Shown here piece by piece: positions 1 to 6,610 of a stretch of DNA of 7,450 bases; the stretch's first letter is position 1; each line of letters starts with the position of its first letter. The stretch is from Actinomycetota bacterium. GTDB taxonomy: Bacteria; Actinomycetota; Humimicrobiia; Humimicrobiales; Humimicrobiaceae. The position numbers and the translations under genes were made by a program. The DNA lies in NCBI GenBank assembly GCA_028697935.1, contig JAQVEM010000066.1, positions 1 through 7,450 on the forward strand. Reading direction: 5' to 3'. The notes beneath the pieces were generated by a model. It saw only the letters and a list, made by a program, of their open reading frames with translations. It searched no databases and was not told the DNA's origin.

Positions 1-739
1 TAATAATCTGTGCACCTGCATCAATTGCTCTTGATGCTACTTCAGACCGGTAAGTATCAGCAGATATTAATATATTGTAATTTTTCTTTATATATTCTAT
101 TACAGGAATTACTCTTTCAATCTCTTCCTCAGGGGCTACCGGCAGGGAACCCGGCCTTGTTGACATTCCACCTACATCAATTATATCTGCTCCTTCGCTT
201 ACTATAGCATCAACTCTCCTGTAAGCTTTATCTTTCTCAAAATAATATCCGCCGTCATAAAAGGAGTCAGGCGTAACATTTAAAATTCCCATTATCAGAA
301 CATCTCTATCCATGTTAAATTTTTTATCAGCTATCACAAGCTCATCTCTTTTTGACATCTTATCCAATCTTTCAAGATAGTCCCTTAGCTCCATTGCCAG
401 GTTCTTTAACCCGAATTGCTGTCCTTCTATCTTATCAATCAGACTTTTAATACTATTTATATTACCCAGAATTAAGACATCAGTTTTTGTATCCTTATTC
501 TCTATTTCACGCAAACCAATAAGGGTATCTCTTGATATAACAACGTCTCCACCTCTTGCAAGCATTTCCTGCTTTAATATATTTGCAGCAATCGGATTTA
601 CACCTCTCACTTTTAAGGATAGTGGAAATATCTTCTCAACCATTATCTCTGCCCCTTCAGAAGTGGCTCCTATTTTCTTAAACTCCTTTAAACCTTCCTG
701 CCTGTTTTTAATATTTAGCGCTCTTATTTTGTAATTCAT
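1..739 (-). CDS. folP: Dihydropteroate synthase with N-terminal extension, 3' end cut by window edge
   Basis: Dihydropteroate synthase joins 6-hydroxymethyl-7,8-dihydropterin pyrophosphate to p-aminobenzoate, giving 7,8-dihydropteroate in cytosolic folate synthesis. The frame runs open from ATG at 739-737 to the window edge, 246 complete codons, and the C-terminal part of the barrel lies outside. The pterin-binding TIM barrel starts near residue 147 with LIMGILNVTPDSFYDGG. It continues with DVGGMSTRPG (188-197, the GGxSTRPG pterin/sulfonamide loop), an EEEIERVIPVIEYI helix (204-217) and ISADTYRSEVA (225-235). Residues 1-145 precede the barrel and are absent from classical enzymes of about 280 residues such as E. 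coli FolP. They include ANILKQEMLARGGD (52-65) and QQFGLKNLA (107-115), which I recall from extended clostridial-type homologues. A modest AGGAAG (754-749) lies 9 bases before the ATG. It lies 296 bases downstream of folE. Identity is secure; the role of the extension is unknown. Confidence 0.95.
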   Translation of the reverse strand, partial: MNYKIRALNIKNRQEGLKEFKKIGATSEGAEIMVEKIFPLSLKVRGVNPIAANILKQEMLARGGDVVISRDTLIGLREIENKDTKTDVLILGNINSIKSLIDKIEGQQFGLKNLAMELRDYLERLDKMSKRDELVIADKKFNMDRDVLIMGILNVTPDSFYDGGYYFEKDKAYRRVDAIVSEGADIIDVGGMSTRPGSLPVAPEEEIERVIPVIEYIKKNYNILISADTYRSEVASRAIDAGAQII

Positions 740-1035
740 TACTATCAACTTCCTGCTCTATACTTATCCATTTGTAAATCCATTCATACTTTATTACCAG
801 TATAAATCTGCTCCTTTTATATTTGACGACAAGTCTTTTATTCTTTATTTATTTTTTTATTTATCTTTTTATTTAGTTACAAATCAATTCTTTATCTATA
901 ATAAAATCCCTGTCTTACATATTTGCAAATTCGTACTCTGTTTATAACCAGATCCCCACGCTGCCTGCGATACGGTCATAATAATTATATTTAATATTTA
1001 ATTATATTTACCAGATAATTTATTAAATACAAGCT
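740..1035. other. Intergenic region between folE and folP
   Basis: This 296-base A+T-rich gap holds no convincing gene. It contains a 12-bp direct repeat (982-993 and 999-1010), a 30-base G+C-rich patch (948-977), and a 10-bp palindrome ATTTGCAAAT near 920-929. On the minus strand a TTGCAA with a TATTAT 19 bases downstream could be a poor promoter for folP, but the spacing is long. No U-tailed hairpin follows the folE stop, so read-through from folE to folP is possible. Confidence 0.6.
982..1010. repeat. 12-bp direct repeat, two copies
   Basis: TAATTATATTTA occurs perfectly at 982-993 and again at 999-1010, separated by ATATT. It sits about 25 bases past the folE stop. The unit is pure A+T in an A+T-rich gap, so chance or slippage is plausible and no function is claimed. 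Confidence 0.6.
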
Positions 1036-1602
1036 CTACTTATTTTGCTTTATAAGCGCCATAGCCTCGTTTCTTGAAGCCGGATTTTCCCTGAAAAGTC
1101 CTCTTACAGCAGACGTTACAGTTAATGTATTGGGCTTTTTTACTCCTCTCATACTCATACACAAATGCTCGGCCTCCACAATGACCAGTACTCCTCTTGG
1201 TTTAATTTTTTTTTCAATAGTGTCCGCTACTATGGAAGTTAACTTTTCCTGTACCTGAAGTCTTTTCGCAACAACATCAAGTACTCTTATAAGCTTACTG
1301 AGCCCTACGACTTTACCATTTTTATTTGGAATATAAGCTATATGAGCTTTCCCTGTAAAAGGCACCATATGGTGTTCACAAATAGAATAAAAGGGAATAT
1401 CTTTTACAATTATCATCTCATCATGGTTTTCATCAAATAAAGGCTCCAGTTCTTTAGCCGGGTCCTGTCCTATTCCGCTGAATATTTCTTCACACATTTC
1501 GGATACCCTTTCTGGAGTCCTCTGGAGGCCTTCTCTATTTATATCTTCTCCGATACCTTTTATTATCAGCCTTACTCCTTCTTCTATCATTTTTTTATCC
1601 AA
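1036..1602 (-). CDS. folE: GTP cyclohydrolase I (FolE type), TTG start
   Basis: GTP cyclohydrolase I converts GTP to 7,8-dihydroneopterin triphosphate and formate, the first committed step of folate synthesis, as a cytosolic zinc-dependent oligomer. Zinc-site residues are visible: C75 and H78 in SICEHHMVPF (73-82), and C148 in EHLCMSMRGV (145-154). EREGL-like NREGLQRTPERV (22-33), GLSKLIRVLDVVAKRLQVQE (100-119) and the C-terminal LFREN are also typical. The frame stays open to a TTG at 1662-1660, and an ATG lies at 1620-1618, but neither has a Shine-Dalgarno sequence. TTG at 1602-1600 has AGGAG (1614-1610) exactly 7 bases upstream. It gives a 188-residue protein beginning MDKKMIEEGVRLI, which matches the family's usual length and N-terminus, so I chose it. 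A 441-base gap separates it from ftsH; folP follows. Confidence 0.97.
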   Translation of the reverse strand: MDKKMIEEGVRLIIKGIGEDINREGLQRTPERVSEMCEEIFSGIGQDPAKELEPLFDENHDEMIIVKDIPFYSICEHHMVPFTGKAHIAYIPNKNGKVVGLSKLIRVLDVVAKRLQVQEKLTSIVADTIEKKIKPRGVLVIVEAEHLCMSMRGVKKPNTLTVTSAVRGLFRENPASRNEAMALIKQNK

Positions 1603-1609
1603 TTGATAA

Positions 1610-1614
1610 CTCCT
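1610..1614 (-). promoter_or_regulatory. Ribosome binding site deciding the folE start
   Basis: AGGAG on the minus strand lies 7 bases before TTG at 1602-1600. The in-frame ATG at 1620-1618 lies upstream of this site and has no purine-rich site of its own, so the Shine-Dalgarno sequence favours the TTG start. Confidence 0.8.
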
Positions 1615-1678
1615 ATTCATGAATTTTATATTATAATAAACATATTTAATCTTACTGAACAAACTATAACTATAATAA

Positions 1679-1739
1679 AGAGGCCTTTATATTTTCTAAT
1701 CCTCTGCATACTCTGGATTATTAGACATTTAAGGCCTCT
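1679..1739 (-). terminator. Nested hairpin, possible intrinsic terminator or attenuator
   Basis: AAGGCCTCT (1731-1739) and AGAGGCCTT (1679-1687) form a perfect 9-bp outer stem with a G+C-rich core. Inside it GGATTA (1715-1720) pairs with TAATCC (1697-1702), and TTAGA/TCTAA offers an alternative inner register. On the minus strand the stem is followed by CUUUAUUAU, moderately U-rich, so termination would be weak to medium. It lies 306 bases after the ftsH stop and about 77 bases before the folE start. It could end the ftsH message or control folE read-through. On the plus strand no T-run follows. Confidence 0.5.
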
Positions 1740-1934
1740 GTGGATTTAACCTGTATGTACTCCATTATATATATTATAAAAACTTTTATGTCATTATAAA
1801 ATCTGCAATCTCTGCAGGTTATATTTTAAATCTCCCGATAATTTTTAATCTTTTAATAAACTACTGGCTTCTTTATAAGTTATAAAATTTTAGTTCCTTA
1901 ACATTATCATCACAAAATAATACTGGATAGCCTT

Positions 1935-1962
1935 ACTATAAGTCTGATTTTGTTCTTGACAA
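1935..1962 (-). promoter_or_regulatory. Candidate sigma-A-type promoter for folE
   Basis: TTGTCA (1962-1957) and TATAGT (1940-1935) are each 5 of 6 matches to the -35 and -10 consensus, with a 16-base spacer. This would start a leader of about 325 bases. In A+T-rich DNA such pairs arise by chance, so confidence is modest. Confidence 0.4.
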
Positions 1963-2043
1963 TTGGATAGCTTATTTACTGTCCGGGAAAATTTTTTATC
2001 TCTTTGCTATTAACTATTTACTTTACTCAATATTATCTTTCTA

Positions 2044-4023
2044 TTATTTCTTACCAGCTGTTTTTACACCTTTGTTTTTTATTGTTTTATTTACCGGCTT
2101 TTTAGCTTCATTATTTTCATTTACAGCTTTTTCATTTACAGCTTCGCCTGTAGCTTCACTATTTTCTTCTATCTGCTCAAATCTATTTTTGGTTTTATGA
2201 CTCTCTACTCCTGATAATATTTCAAATATTTGGTTTCTGCTTAAAGTTTCTTTTTTTATTAACTCATTAGCAAGTTTATTAAGGGTTTCTCTATTCTTCA
2301 TAAGTATTTTTTTTGCCTTTTCATAACTTTCCATAATTATTTCCCGTACTTCTTTATCAATAGCCGAAGCAATTTCATCACTGTAGTGAGGTCTTGTAAT
2401 AATTTCTTTTCCTAAAAATACTTCTTCCTCTTCGCCCTTGAAAGTAATAGGTCCAAGCTTTTTACTCATACCATATTCTGTAATCATTTTTCTTGTAATT
2501 TTTGTAGCTCTTTCCAGGTCATTTTGAGCACCTGATGTTATATCATTGAAATTCATCTCCTCACTGACTCTCCCGCCCAGAAGTTGCGTGATTTCGTCTA
2601 TAAGCTCCTTTTTGGATTTTAAAAACCTGTCTTCTTCCGGTAGTGTAATTACATATCCCAGAGCCCTTCCTCTTGATATGATAGATATTTTATGAACAGG
2701 ATTAGCATAAGGAAGCACATATGAAATTATCGCATGGCCGGATTCATGATACGCTATTATTCTTTTTTCCTCTTCTGATATAACTCTTGTTTTTTTCTCC
2801 GGACCGGCTATGACTCTTTCTACTGCTTCTTCTATTTCAAACATAGTTATTTTTTTCCTGTCTCTTCTTGCTGCAAGAAGAGAGGCTTCATTAAAAAGAT
2901 TGGCAAGGTCTGCACCGGTAAAGCCCGGTGTTTGTCTGGCTATTGTCTTTAAATTTACTTCTTTATCAAGCGGTTTACCTCTTGCATGTATTTTTAATAT
3001 TTCCTCCCTCCCTTTAAGATCTGGCCTGTCCACCATAATCTGCCTGTCGAACCTGCCCGGTCTGAGTAGTGCAGGATCAAGAATATCTGGTCTGTTTGTA
3101 GCTGCTATCAGTATTACTGTACTGTCAGCATCAAACCCATCCATTTCTACAAGTAATTGATTTAAGGTTTGTTCTCTTTCATCATGTCCCCCTCCCAGAC
3201 CTGCACCTCTATGCCTGCCCACTGCGTCAATTTCATCCATAAAAATTATTGAAGGCTGGTTTGCTTTTGCCTGGCTGAAGAGATCCCTTACCCTTGATGC
3301 ACCCACACCTACAAACATCTCTACAAATTCAGAACCACTTATTGTAAAGAAAGGCACTCCTGCTTCACCGGCTACAGCCCTTGCCAGCAGAGTCTTTCCT
3401 GTACCAGGGGGCCCATAAAGAAGAACACCTTTAGGGATTCTTGCTCCCATTAATTTAAATTTATTTGGATTTTCCAGAAATTCTTCAATTTCTTTTAATT
3501 CCTCTACAGCTTCGTCAACTCCAGCTACATCTTTAAACGTAACTTTTTTCTTACTTTTATCCACCAATCTTGCTTTGCTCTTACCAAACTGGAACACCTT
3601 AGAGTTTCCGCCCTGTAATTGACTCATCATAAAGAAGAACAGCCCAATAAGTATAATAAATGGTATAATGCTAACCAGAATTTGAACCCATATTGATTGT
3701 TTCTGGTTATCTACTTTAAAAGGTAAATCATTATCAAGCAACAGTTTTGTAATATCATAATCTTCCAGAAATGAAACCATAAATTTTGTCCCATCTTTTA
3801 ATTCACCTTCTACTATTTTGTCTTCCCCTTTAACTACCACTGGCGTCGAGGTGTTTATCTGGTCCTGTTCTACTGCTTCAACAAATTCATTCATGTTAAA
3901 TTCTTTGACAGGTTGCGAAAGGAACATTGGATTTCTTAAAACCAGAAACATTATCACTATAAGAAGCACCAGTAATGCTATATTTTTAATCACCCTGTTA
4001 TCAAATTTTTTATTATCTTTCAA
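2044..4023 (-). CDS. ftsH: ATP-dependent zinc metalloprotease FtsH
   Basis: FtsH is a membrane-anchored AAA+ protease hexamer that extracts and degrades misfolded membrane proteins and short-lived regulators. Its 659 residues show a first membrane segment (about 13-30), an external domain (about 31-110) and a second membrane segment (about 111-134). The AAA+ ATPase has Walker A GPPGTGKT (204-211), Walker B IIFMDEID (259-266) and the second region of homology TNRPDILDPALLRPGRFDR (309-327). The peptidase has HESGH (426-430), where S replaces the more usual A, and the third zinc ligand is probably D502 in NDLERAT. After about residue 610 comes a charged tail carrying a small tandem repeat. The start is TTG: an in-frame TAA lies two codons upstream, and AAGGAG (4040-4035) is 11 bases before it. 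The next in-frame start would be GTG at codon 11. It lies 128 bases downstream of hpt. Confidence 0.98.
   Translation of the reverse strand: MKDNKKFDNRVIKNIALLVLLIVIMFLVLRNPMFLSQPVKEFNMNEFVEAVEQDQINTSTPVVVKGEDKIVEGELKDGTKFMVSFLEDYDITKLLLDNDLPFKVDNQKQSIWVQILVSIIPFIILIGLFFFMMSQLQGGNSKVFQFGKSKARLVDKSKKKVTFKDVAGVDEAVEELKEIEEFLENPNKFKLMGARIPKGVLLYGPPGTGKTLLARAVAGEAGVPFFTISGSEFVEMFVGVGASRVRDLFSQAKANQPSIIFMDEIDAVGRHRGAGLGGGHDEREQTLNQLLVEMDGFDADSTVILIAATNRPDILDPALLRPGRFDRQIMVDRPDLKGREEILKIHARGKPLDKEVNLKTIARQTPGFTGADLANLFNEASLLAARRDRKKITMFEIEEAVERVIAGPEKKTRVISEEEKRIIAYHESGHAIISYVLPYANPVHKISIISRGRALGYVITLPEEDRFLKSKKELIDEITQLLGGRVSEEMNFNDITSGAQNDLERATKITRKMITEYGMSKKLGPITFKGEEEEVFLGKEIITRPHYSDEIASAIDKEVREIIMESYEKAKKILMKNRETLNKLANELIKKETLSRNQIFEILSGVESHKTKNRFEQIEENSEATGEAVNEKAVNENNEAKKPVNKTIKNKGVKTAGKK
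2114..2143. repeat. Perfect 15-bp tandem duplication inside the ftsH tail
   Basis: TTTTCATTTACAGCT is repeated head to tail at 2114-2128 and 2129-2143. On the coding strand it yields AVNEK followed by AVNEN in the disordered C-terminal tail. The period is a multiple of three, so the frame is kept. The perfect identity suggests a recent slippage duplication. Confidence 0.85.
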
Positions 4024-4102
4024 ATTTTAAACAACTCCTTGTATTTATATTTATTTTTTCCGCATCTATCTGCCAGCTATTTTTCAATTATCTAATTTTT
4101 TT

Positions 4103-4108
4103 TGTCAA
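4103..4108 (-). promoter_or_regulatory. Possible -35 element of an ftsH promoter
   Basis: A perfect TTGACA lies in the hpt-ftsH gap, followed by an A-run. At the expected 17-19-base spacing there is only a poor -10 (AAAAAT/AAAATA). A promoter here would give ftsH its own transcript, perhaps activator-dependent because the -10 is weak. It may also be chance. Confidence 0.3.
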
Positions 4109-4151
4109 TTCTTATTTGCCATTCTGGCTAATTTTGATAATAATATAATTA

Positions 4152-4688
4152 CTATTCATTTTCAATATACCCTATAAAAGGTAAATTTCTATATTTCTCT
4201 GCAGAATCAAGACCATATCCTACCACAAACTTATTTGGAATATCAAACCCTTTATATTTAACTACATTTTCCGTCTTTCTTGGAACATCTTTATCCAGAA
4301 GTACACAGACTTCTATATTCTTTGGATTTCTCGCTTCAAGATTCTTTATAAGATAATTCAGCGTTCTTCCAGAATCTATTATATCCTCAATAATTATTAC
4401 TTCTTTATTTTCGATGCTGAATTCGAGGTCTTTTGTTATTCTTACAATACCCGAGCTTACTTTTGAATTCCCATAACTTGAAACAGCCATAAAATCAAAA
4501 GCAACAGGTATTTTTATTTCCCTGCAAATATCAGCAATAAAAATGAATGAACCCCTTAAAACTGCTACCAGAACAGGCTCTTTATCCTTATAATCTCTTG
4601 TAATTTCATTACCTAATTCTTTCACCTTTTTAGAAAGTGTCTTTTCGTCAATGAGTATCCTTATTCTGGTGTCATCACAAAATACCAT
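4152..4688 (-). CDS. hpt: Hypoxanthine(-guanine) phosphoribosyltransferase
   Basis: Hpt transfers the ribose 5-phosphate of PRPP to hypoxanthine, usually also guanine, making IMP or GMP in cytosolic purine salvage. In the 178-residue form the PRPP-binding signature EDIIDSGRT is at 101-109, the backbone-binding loop LRGS at 44-47, and the flexible-loop region SSYGNS at 70-75. The C-terminal GYGLDSAEKYRNLPFIG (157-173) is typical of the family. I chose ATG at 4688-4686 because GGAG (4697-4694) lies 5 bases upstream and the N-terminus and length then match family members of about 175-180 residues. An in-frame ATG at 4727-4725, with GGGGTGAT just before it, would add 13 residues (MGLYKIKKVNGEK) and cannot be excluded. 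It lies between tilS and ftsH, a conserved neighbourhood in many Gram-positive bacteria. Xanthine-type activity cannot be excluded from sequence. Confidence 0.95.
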   Translation of the reverse strand: MVFCDDTRIRILIDEKTLSKKVKELGNEITRDYKDKEPVLVAVLRGSFIFIADICREIKIPVAFDFMAVSSYGNSKVSSGIVRITKDLEFSIENKEVIIIEDIIDSGRTLNYLIKNLEARNPKNIEVCVLLDKDVPRKTENVVKYKGFDIPNKFVVGYGLDSAEKYRNLPFIGYIENE

Positions 4689-4787
4689 CTTTTCTCCATT
4701 GACTTTTTTTATTTTATATAATCCCATTTATCACCCCATTTTTATATAATATATAAATTCATATTAAACCATATTAAATCTATTTTG

Positions 4788-6497
4788 CTATTTTTTGTAT
4801 AACTTTAAATGCAGAATTTTCTTTGTTTCATTAGTTACTCTAACTCTATTATCAATCCTCATCGTTCCTACCCAGATTATTTTCTCTTTATCTACAAATA
4901 CTGGAACAAATCTCCTCAAGTGTACAGGAATTTTTTTGTCAATAAAAAAATCTTTGAGTTTCTTCTCGCTTTCCATACCCAGAGGGTGAAACTTATCAAA
5001 TTTTTCCCTGCTTCTCACCTTAATCGGAAATCTTATTTTAGCATAATCCATAAAAGCTTCCATATTTCCGGCTTCAGTTACATTTACTTTATTTTTATCG
5101 TATTCTAAAATTTCACTATGCAGTACCATATTAAATTCATCCATATTTAAAGGAGTCCCTATTTTTACTTCTTTATCCCCAGTCTCTCTTTCTTCTGCCC
5201 ATCTTTCCTTATCGCCTTTTACTTCTTTTCTTCCTGCCTCTCTGACCTCGTTATTTCCAGCTTCTTTTGCTTCCTGTCCTGCTCCCTCTTTTGCTTTTGA
5301 CTTTTTTCTTTTCTGTTCCTTTATTAATTCCTTCTTTTCTCCATTTTCTTTTATGTCTCCCCTGTTTTCCAAAAACTGTACAAGCTCATCCGGTAGAATT
5401 TCTACACAATCCATACTGGCAAAATAAATATGGTCACTTATTTTAAAAACTCTTACATTCTCCCCGGTAATAATAACTTTACTCTCTCCACCCTGTATAC
5501 ATATTTTTAAAATATCATCAATATTCTTAAAACTTATATCTTTAGAGCTTCCACTTATTATTTCTAAAGCCATCATTATTACTCTTCTCTGAATACCCCT
5601 GTGTTTTTTCTTAATGTCTAAAACAGGTATTTTAATAAGAGCTGGCTTCTTATGATCTTCACTATACTTTATAGAAGCAATTTCACTTATGACATCTGCT
5701 GTATATTGTTTCAAAAAATCATCTTCATCTCTTAATATATCAAGCAGTTTTAATATATTTTTTTTAAAAGACCCGCCAAAGTGTCTGGTTATATATGGTA
5801 TAAGAATATTTCTTATTTTGTTTCTAAGATATATATTCTCAATATTTGTCTTATCCACACAATAAGATATCTTTTTTTTATCCAGATAATAGACTATGTC
5901 CTCCCTCTGTATTTCTATTAGGGGTCTAATGAATTTGCCTGCGACAGGTTTTATTCCTGAGATTCCCCCTGTTCCAGAACCACGAAGAAGGTTTATGAAA
6001 AAAGTTTCTATATTATCATCAGCATTATGACCGGTAGCAATTCTCTCTATATTATGTTCTTTTGAAATTTCCAGAAGTTTTTCTATTCTTATCCTCCTTG
6101 CCCCCTCCTGAAAAGAAAGTTTATTTAATCTGCACCATTCCGCTACATCTATTTTTTCTTCAAATAATTTAATATCCAATTCTTCACATAATTTTTTTAC
6201 AAACAGTACGTCCAGAGTTGATTCACCATCTCTTGTCATATGATCGAGCGTAAAACCAGAAAGAGTCAGGTTATAAACCGGCCGCAGTATGTAGAAAAGA
6301 TGGGTTAAAAATGTAGAATCCGGGCCACCTGAAATGGAAATTAATACCTTATCCCCTCTTTTTAGCATTCTGTTAAACTCTATAGTTTTTAGTGCTTTAA
6401 GAATGATTTTCTCCCCGGCAAATTCTGCAAATCCGGCATTTTGTATTTCTTTTTGTATTTTTTTAATATCAAAACCATTTTTTTCTATATTACTCAT
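4788..6497 (-). CDS. tilS: tRNA(Ile)-lysidine synthase TilS with a charged insert
   Basis: TilS uses ATP and lysine to turn C34 of tRNA(Ile) with anticodon CAU into lysidine, so that the tRNA reads AUA and is charged with isoleucine. The N-terminal PP-loop ATPase domain shows SGGPDS (56-61), GHNADDNIET (156-165), RGSGTGGISG (172-181) and LRNKIR (224-229). The C-terminal tRNA-binding domain shows KFHPLGM (502-508), KKLKDFFIDKKIP (512-524) and IIWVGTMRID (540-549). At 569 residues it is about 100 longer than usual. The excess is an extra N-terminal stretch before KALKTIE and a Lys/Glu/Gly/Ala-rich insert at about 378-446 between linker and C-terminal domain. The start ATG at 6497 has only a weak AAGG 4 bases upstream and overlaps a 25-codon ORF by ATGA. 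The insert is in frame and all catalytic motifs remain, so the gene looks functional. Confidence 0.95.
   Translation of the reverse strand: MSNIEKNGFDIKKIQKEIQNAGFAEFAGEKIILKALKTIEFNRMLKRGDKVLISISGGPDSTFLTHLFYILRPVYNLTLSGFTLDHMTRDGESTLDVLFVKKLCEELDIKLFEEKIDVAEWCRLNKLSFQEGARRIRIEKLLEISKEHNIERIATGHNADDNIETFFINLLRGSGTGGISGIKPVAGKFIRPLIEIQREDIVYYLDKKKISYCVDKTNIENIYLRNKIRNILIPYITRHFGGSFKKNILKLLDILRDEDDFLKQYTADVISEIASIKYSEDHKKPALIKIPVLDIKKKHRGIQRRVIMMALEIISGSSKDISFKNIDDILKICIQGGESKVIITGENVRVFKISDHIYFASMDCVEILPDELVQFLENRGDIKENGEKKELIKEQKRKKSKAKEGAGQEAKEAGNNEVREAGRKEVKGDKERWAEERETGDKEVKIGTPLNMDEFNMVLHSEILEYDKNKVNVTEAGNMEAFMDYAKIRFPIKVRSREKFDKFHPLGMESEKKLKDFFIDKKIPVHLRRFVPVFVDKEKIIWVGTMRIDNRVRVTNETKKILHLKLYKK
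5157..5365 (-). repeat. Degenerate purine-rich repeat region inside tilS
   Basis: This stretch encodes TilS residues of about 378-447. Its coding strand is strongly purine-rich, with irregular recurring units: KEAG, REAG and TEAG-like triplets, and GAAGTAAAA twice within KGDKE/TGDKEVK contexts. No exact period is evident. It looks like an expanded low-complexity insert, probably a disordered charged linker. Confidence 0.65.
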
Positions 6498-6610
6498 CCA
6501 CCCTTAAACCCGCATTTATCATTATCTGTCTTTATTTTTTTATTATTATTCACATTACTTACTCTATCCATACATTCATACCATTCGCCCTACAGACTTA
6601 AAAACCAAAA

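Larger units (their letters stand above)
1603..2043. other. 441-base gap between ftsH and folE, probable folE leader
   Basis: No gene of credible size is present. In minus-strand order the gap holds a promoter-like pair (1962-1935) flanked by a repeated GCTATCCA, and a local hairpin CTGCA/TGCAG (1803-1817). It then holds an A+T hairpin TTTTAT/ATAAAA (1784-1801) and a strong nested hairpin (1679-1739), followed by the folE ribosome binding site. A leader of roughly 325 bases is therefore possible. I looked for tetrahydrofolate-riboswitch and T-box hallmarks and did not find them. Confidence 0.6.

Noticed and set aside
10..207. Plus-strand leucine-rich frame at the left edge
   Set aside because: It is antisense to the conserved GGxSTRPG and SADTYRSEVA region of folP, so it is a shadow.
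1603..1662. FolE extended to TTG 1662 (208 residues) or ATG 1620
   Set aside because: Neither start has a Shine-Dalgarno sequence and the added residues do not resemble the FolE N-terminus; the TTG at 1602 with AGGAG 7 bases upstream fits better.
1603..1930. Tetrahydrofolate riboswitch or T-box upstream of folE
   Set aside because: An AGAGTA string occurs near the hairpin, but the conserved 3' CCGCU-type strand and internal core of the THF motif are missing, and no T-box AGGGTGGNACCGCG-like sequence is present.
2810..3160. Plus-strand frame of 116 codons
   Set aside because: It lies wholly within the conserved AAA+ part of ftsH on the opposite strand and shows no recognisable domain; it is a shadow frame.
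4120..4130. Small inverted repeat GCCA-GAA-TGGC after hpt as a terminator
   Set aside because: Only a 4-bp core stem with a 3-base loop and no following U-run on the minus strand; too weak to call.
4760..4779. Two tandem ATATTAAA-type 10-mers between tilS and hpt
   Set aside because: Two imperfect A+T-rich copies in a short A+T-rich gap are expected by chance.
4795..5108. Overlapping plus-strand frames opposite the end of tilS
   Set aside because: They are antisense to the conserved TilS C-terminal domain, overlap each other in different frames and have no recognisable motif.
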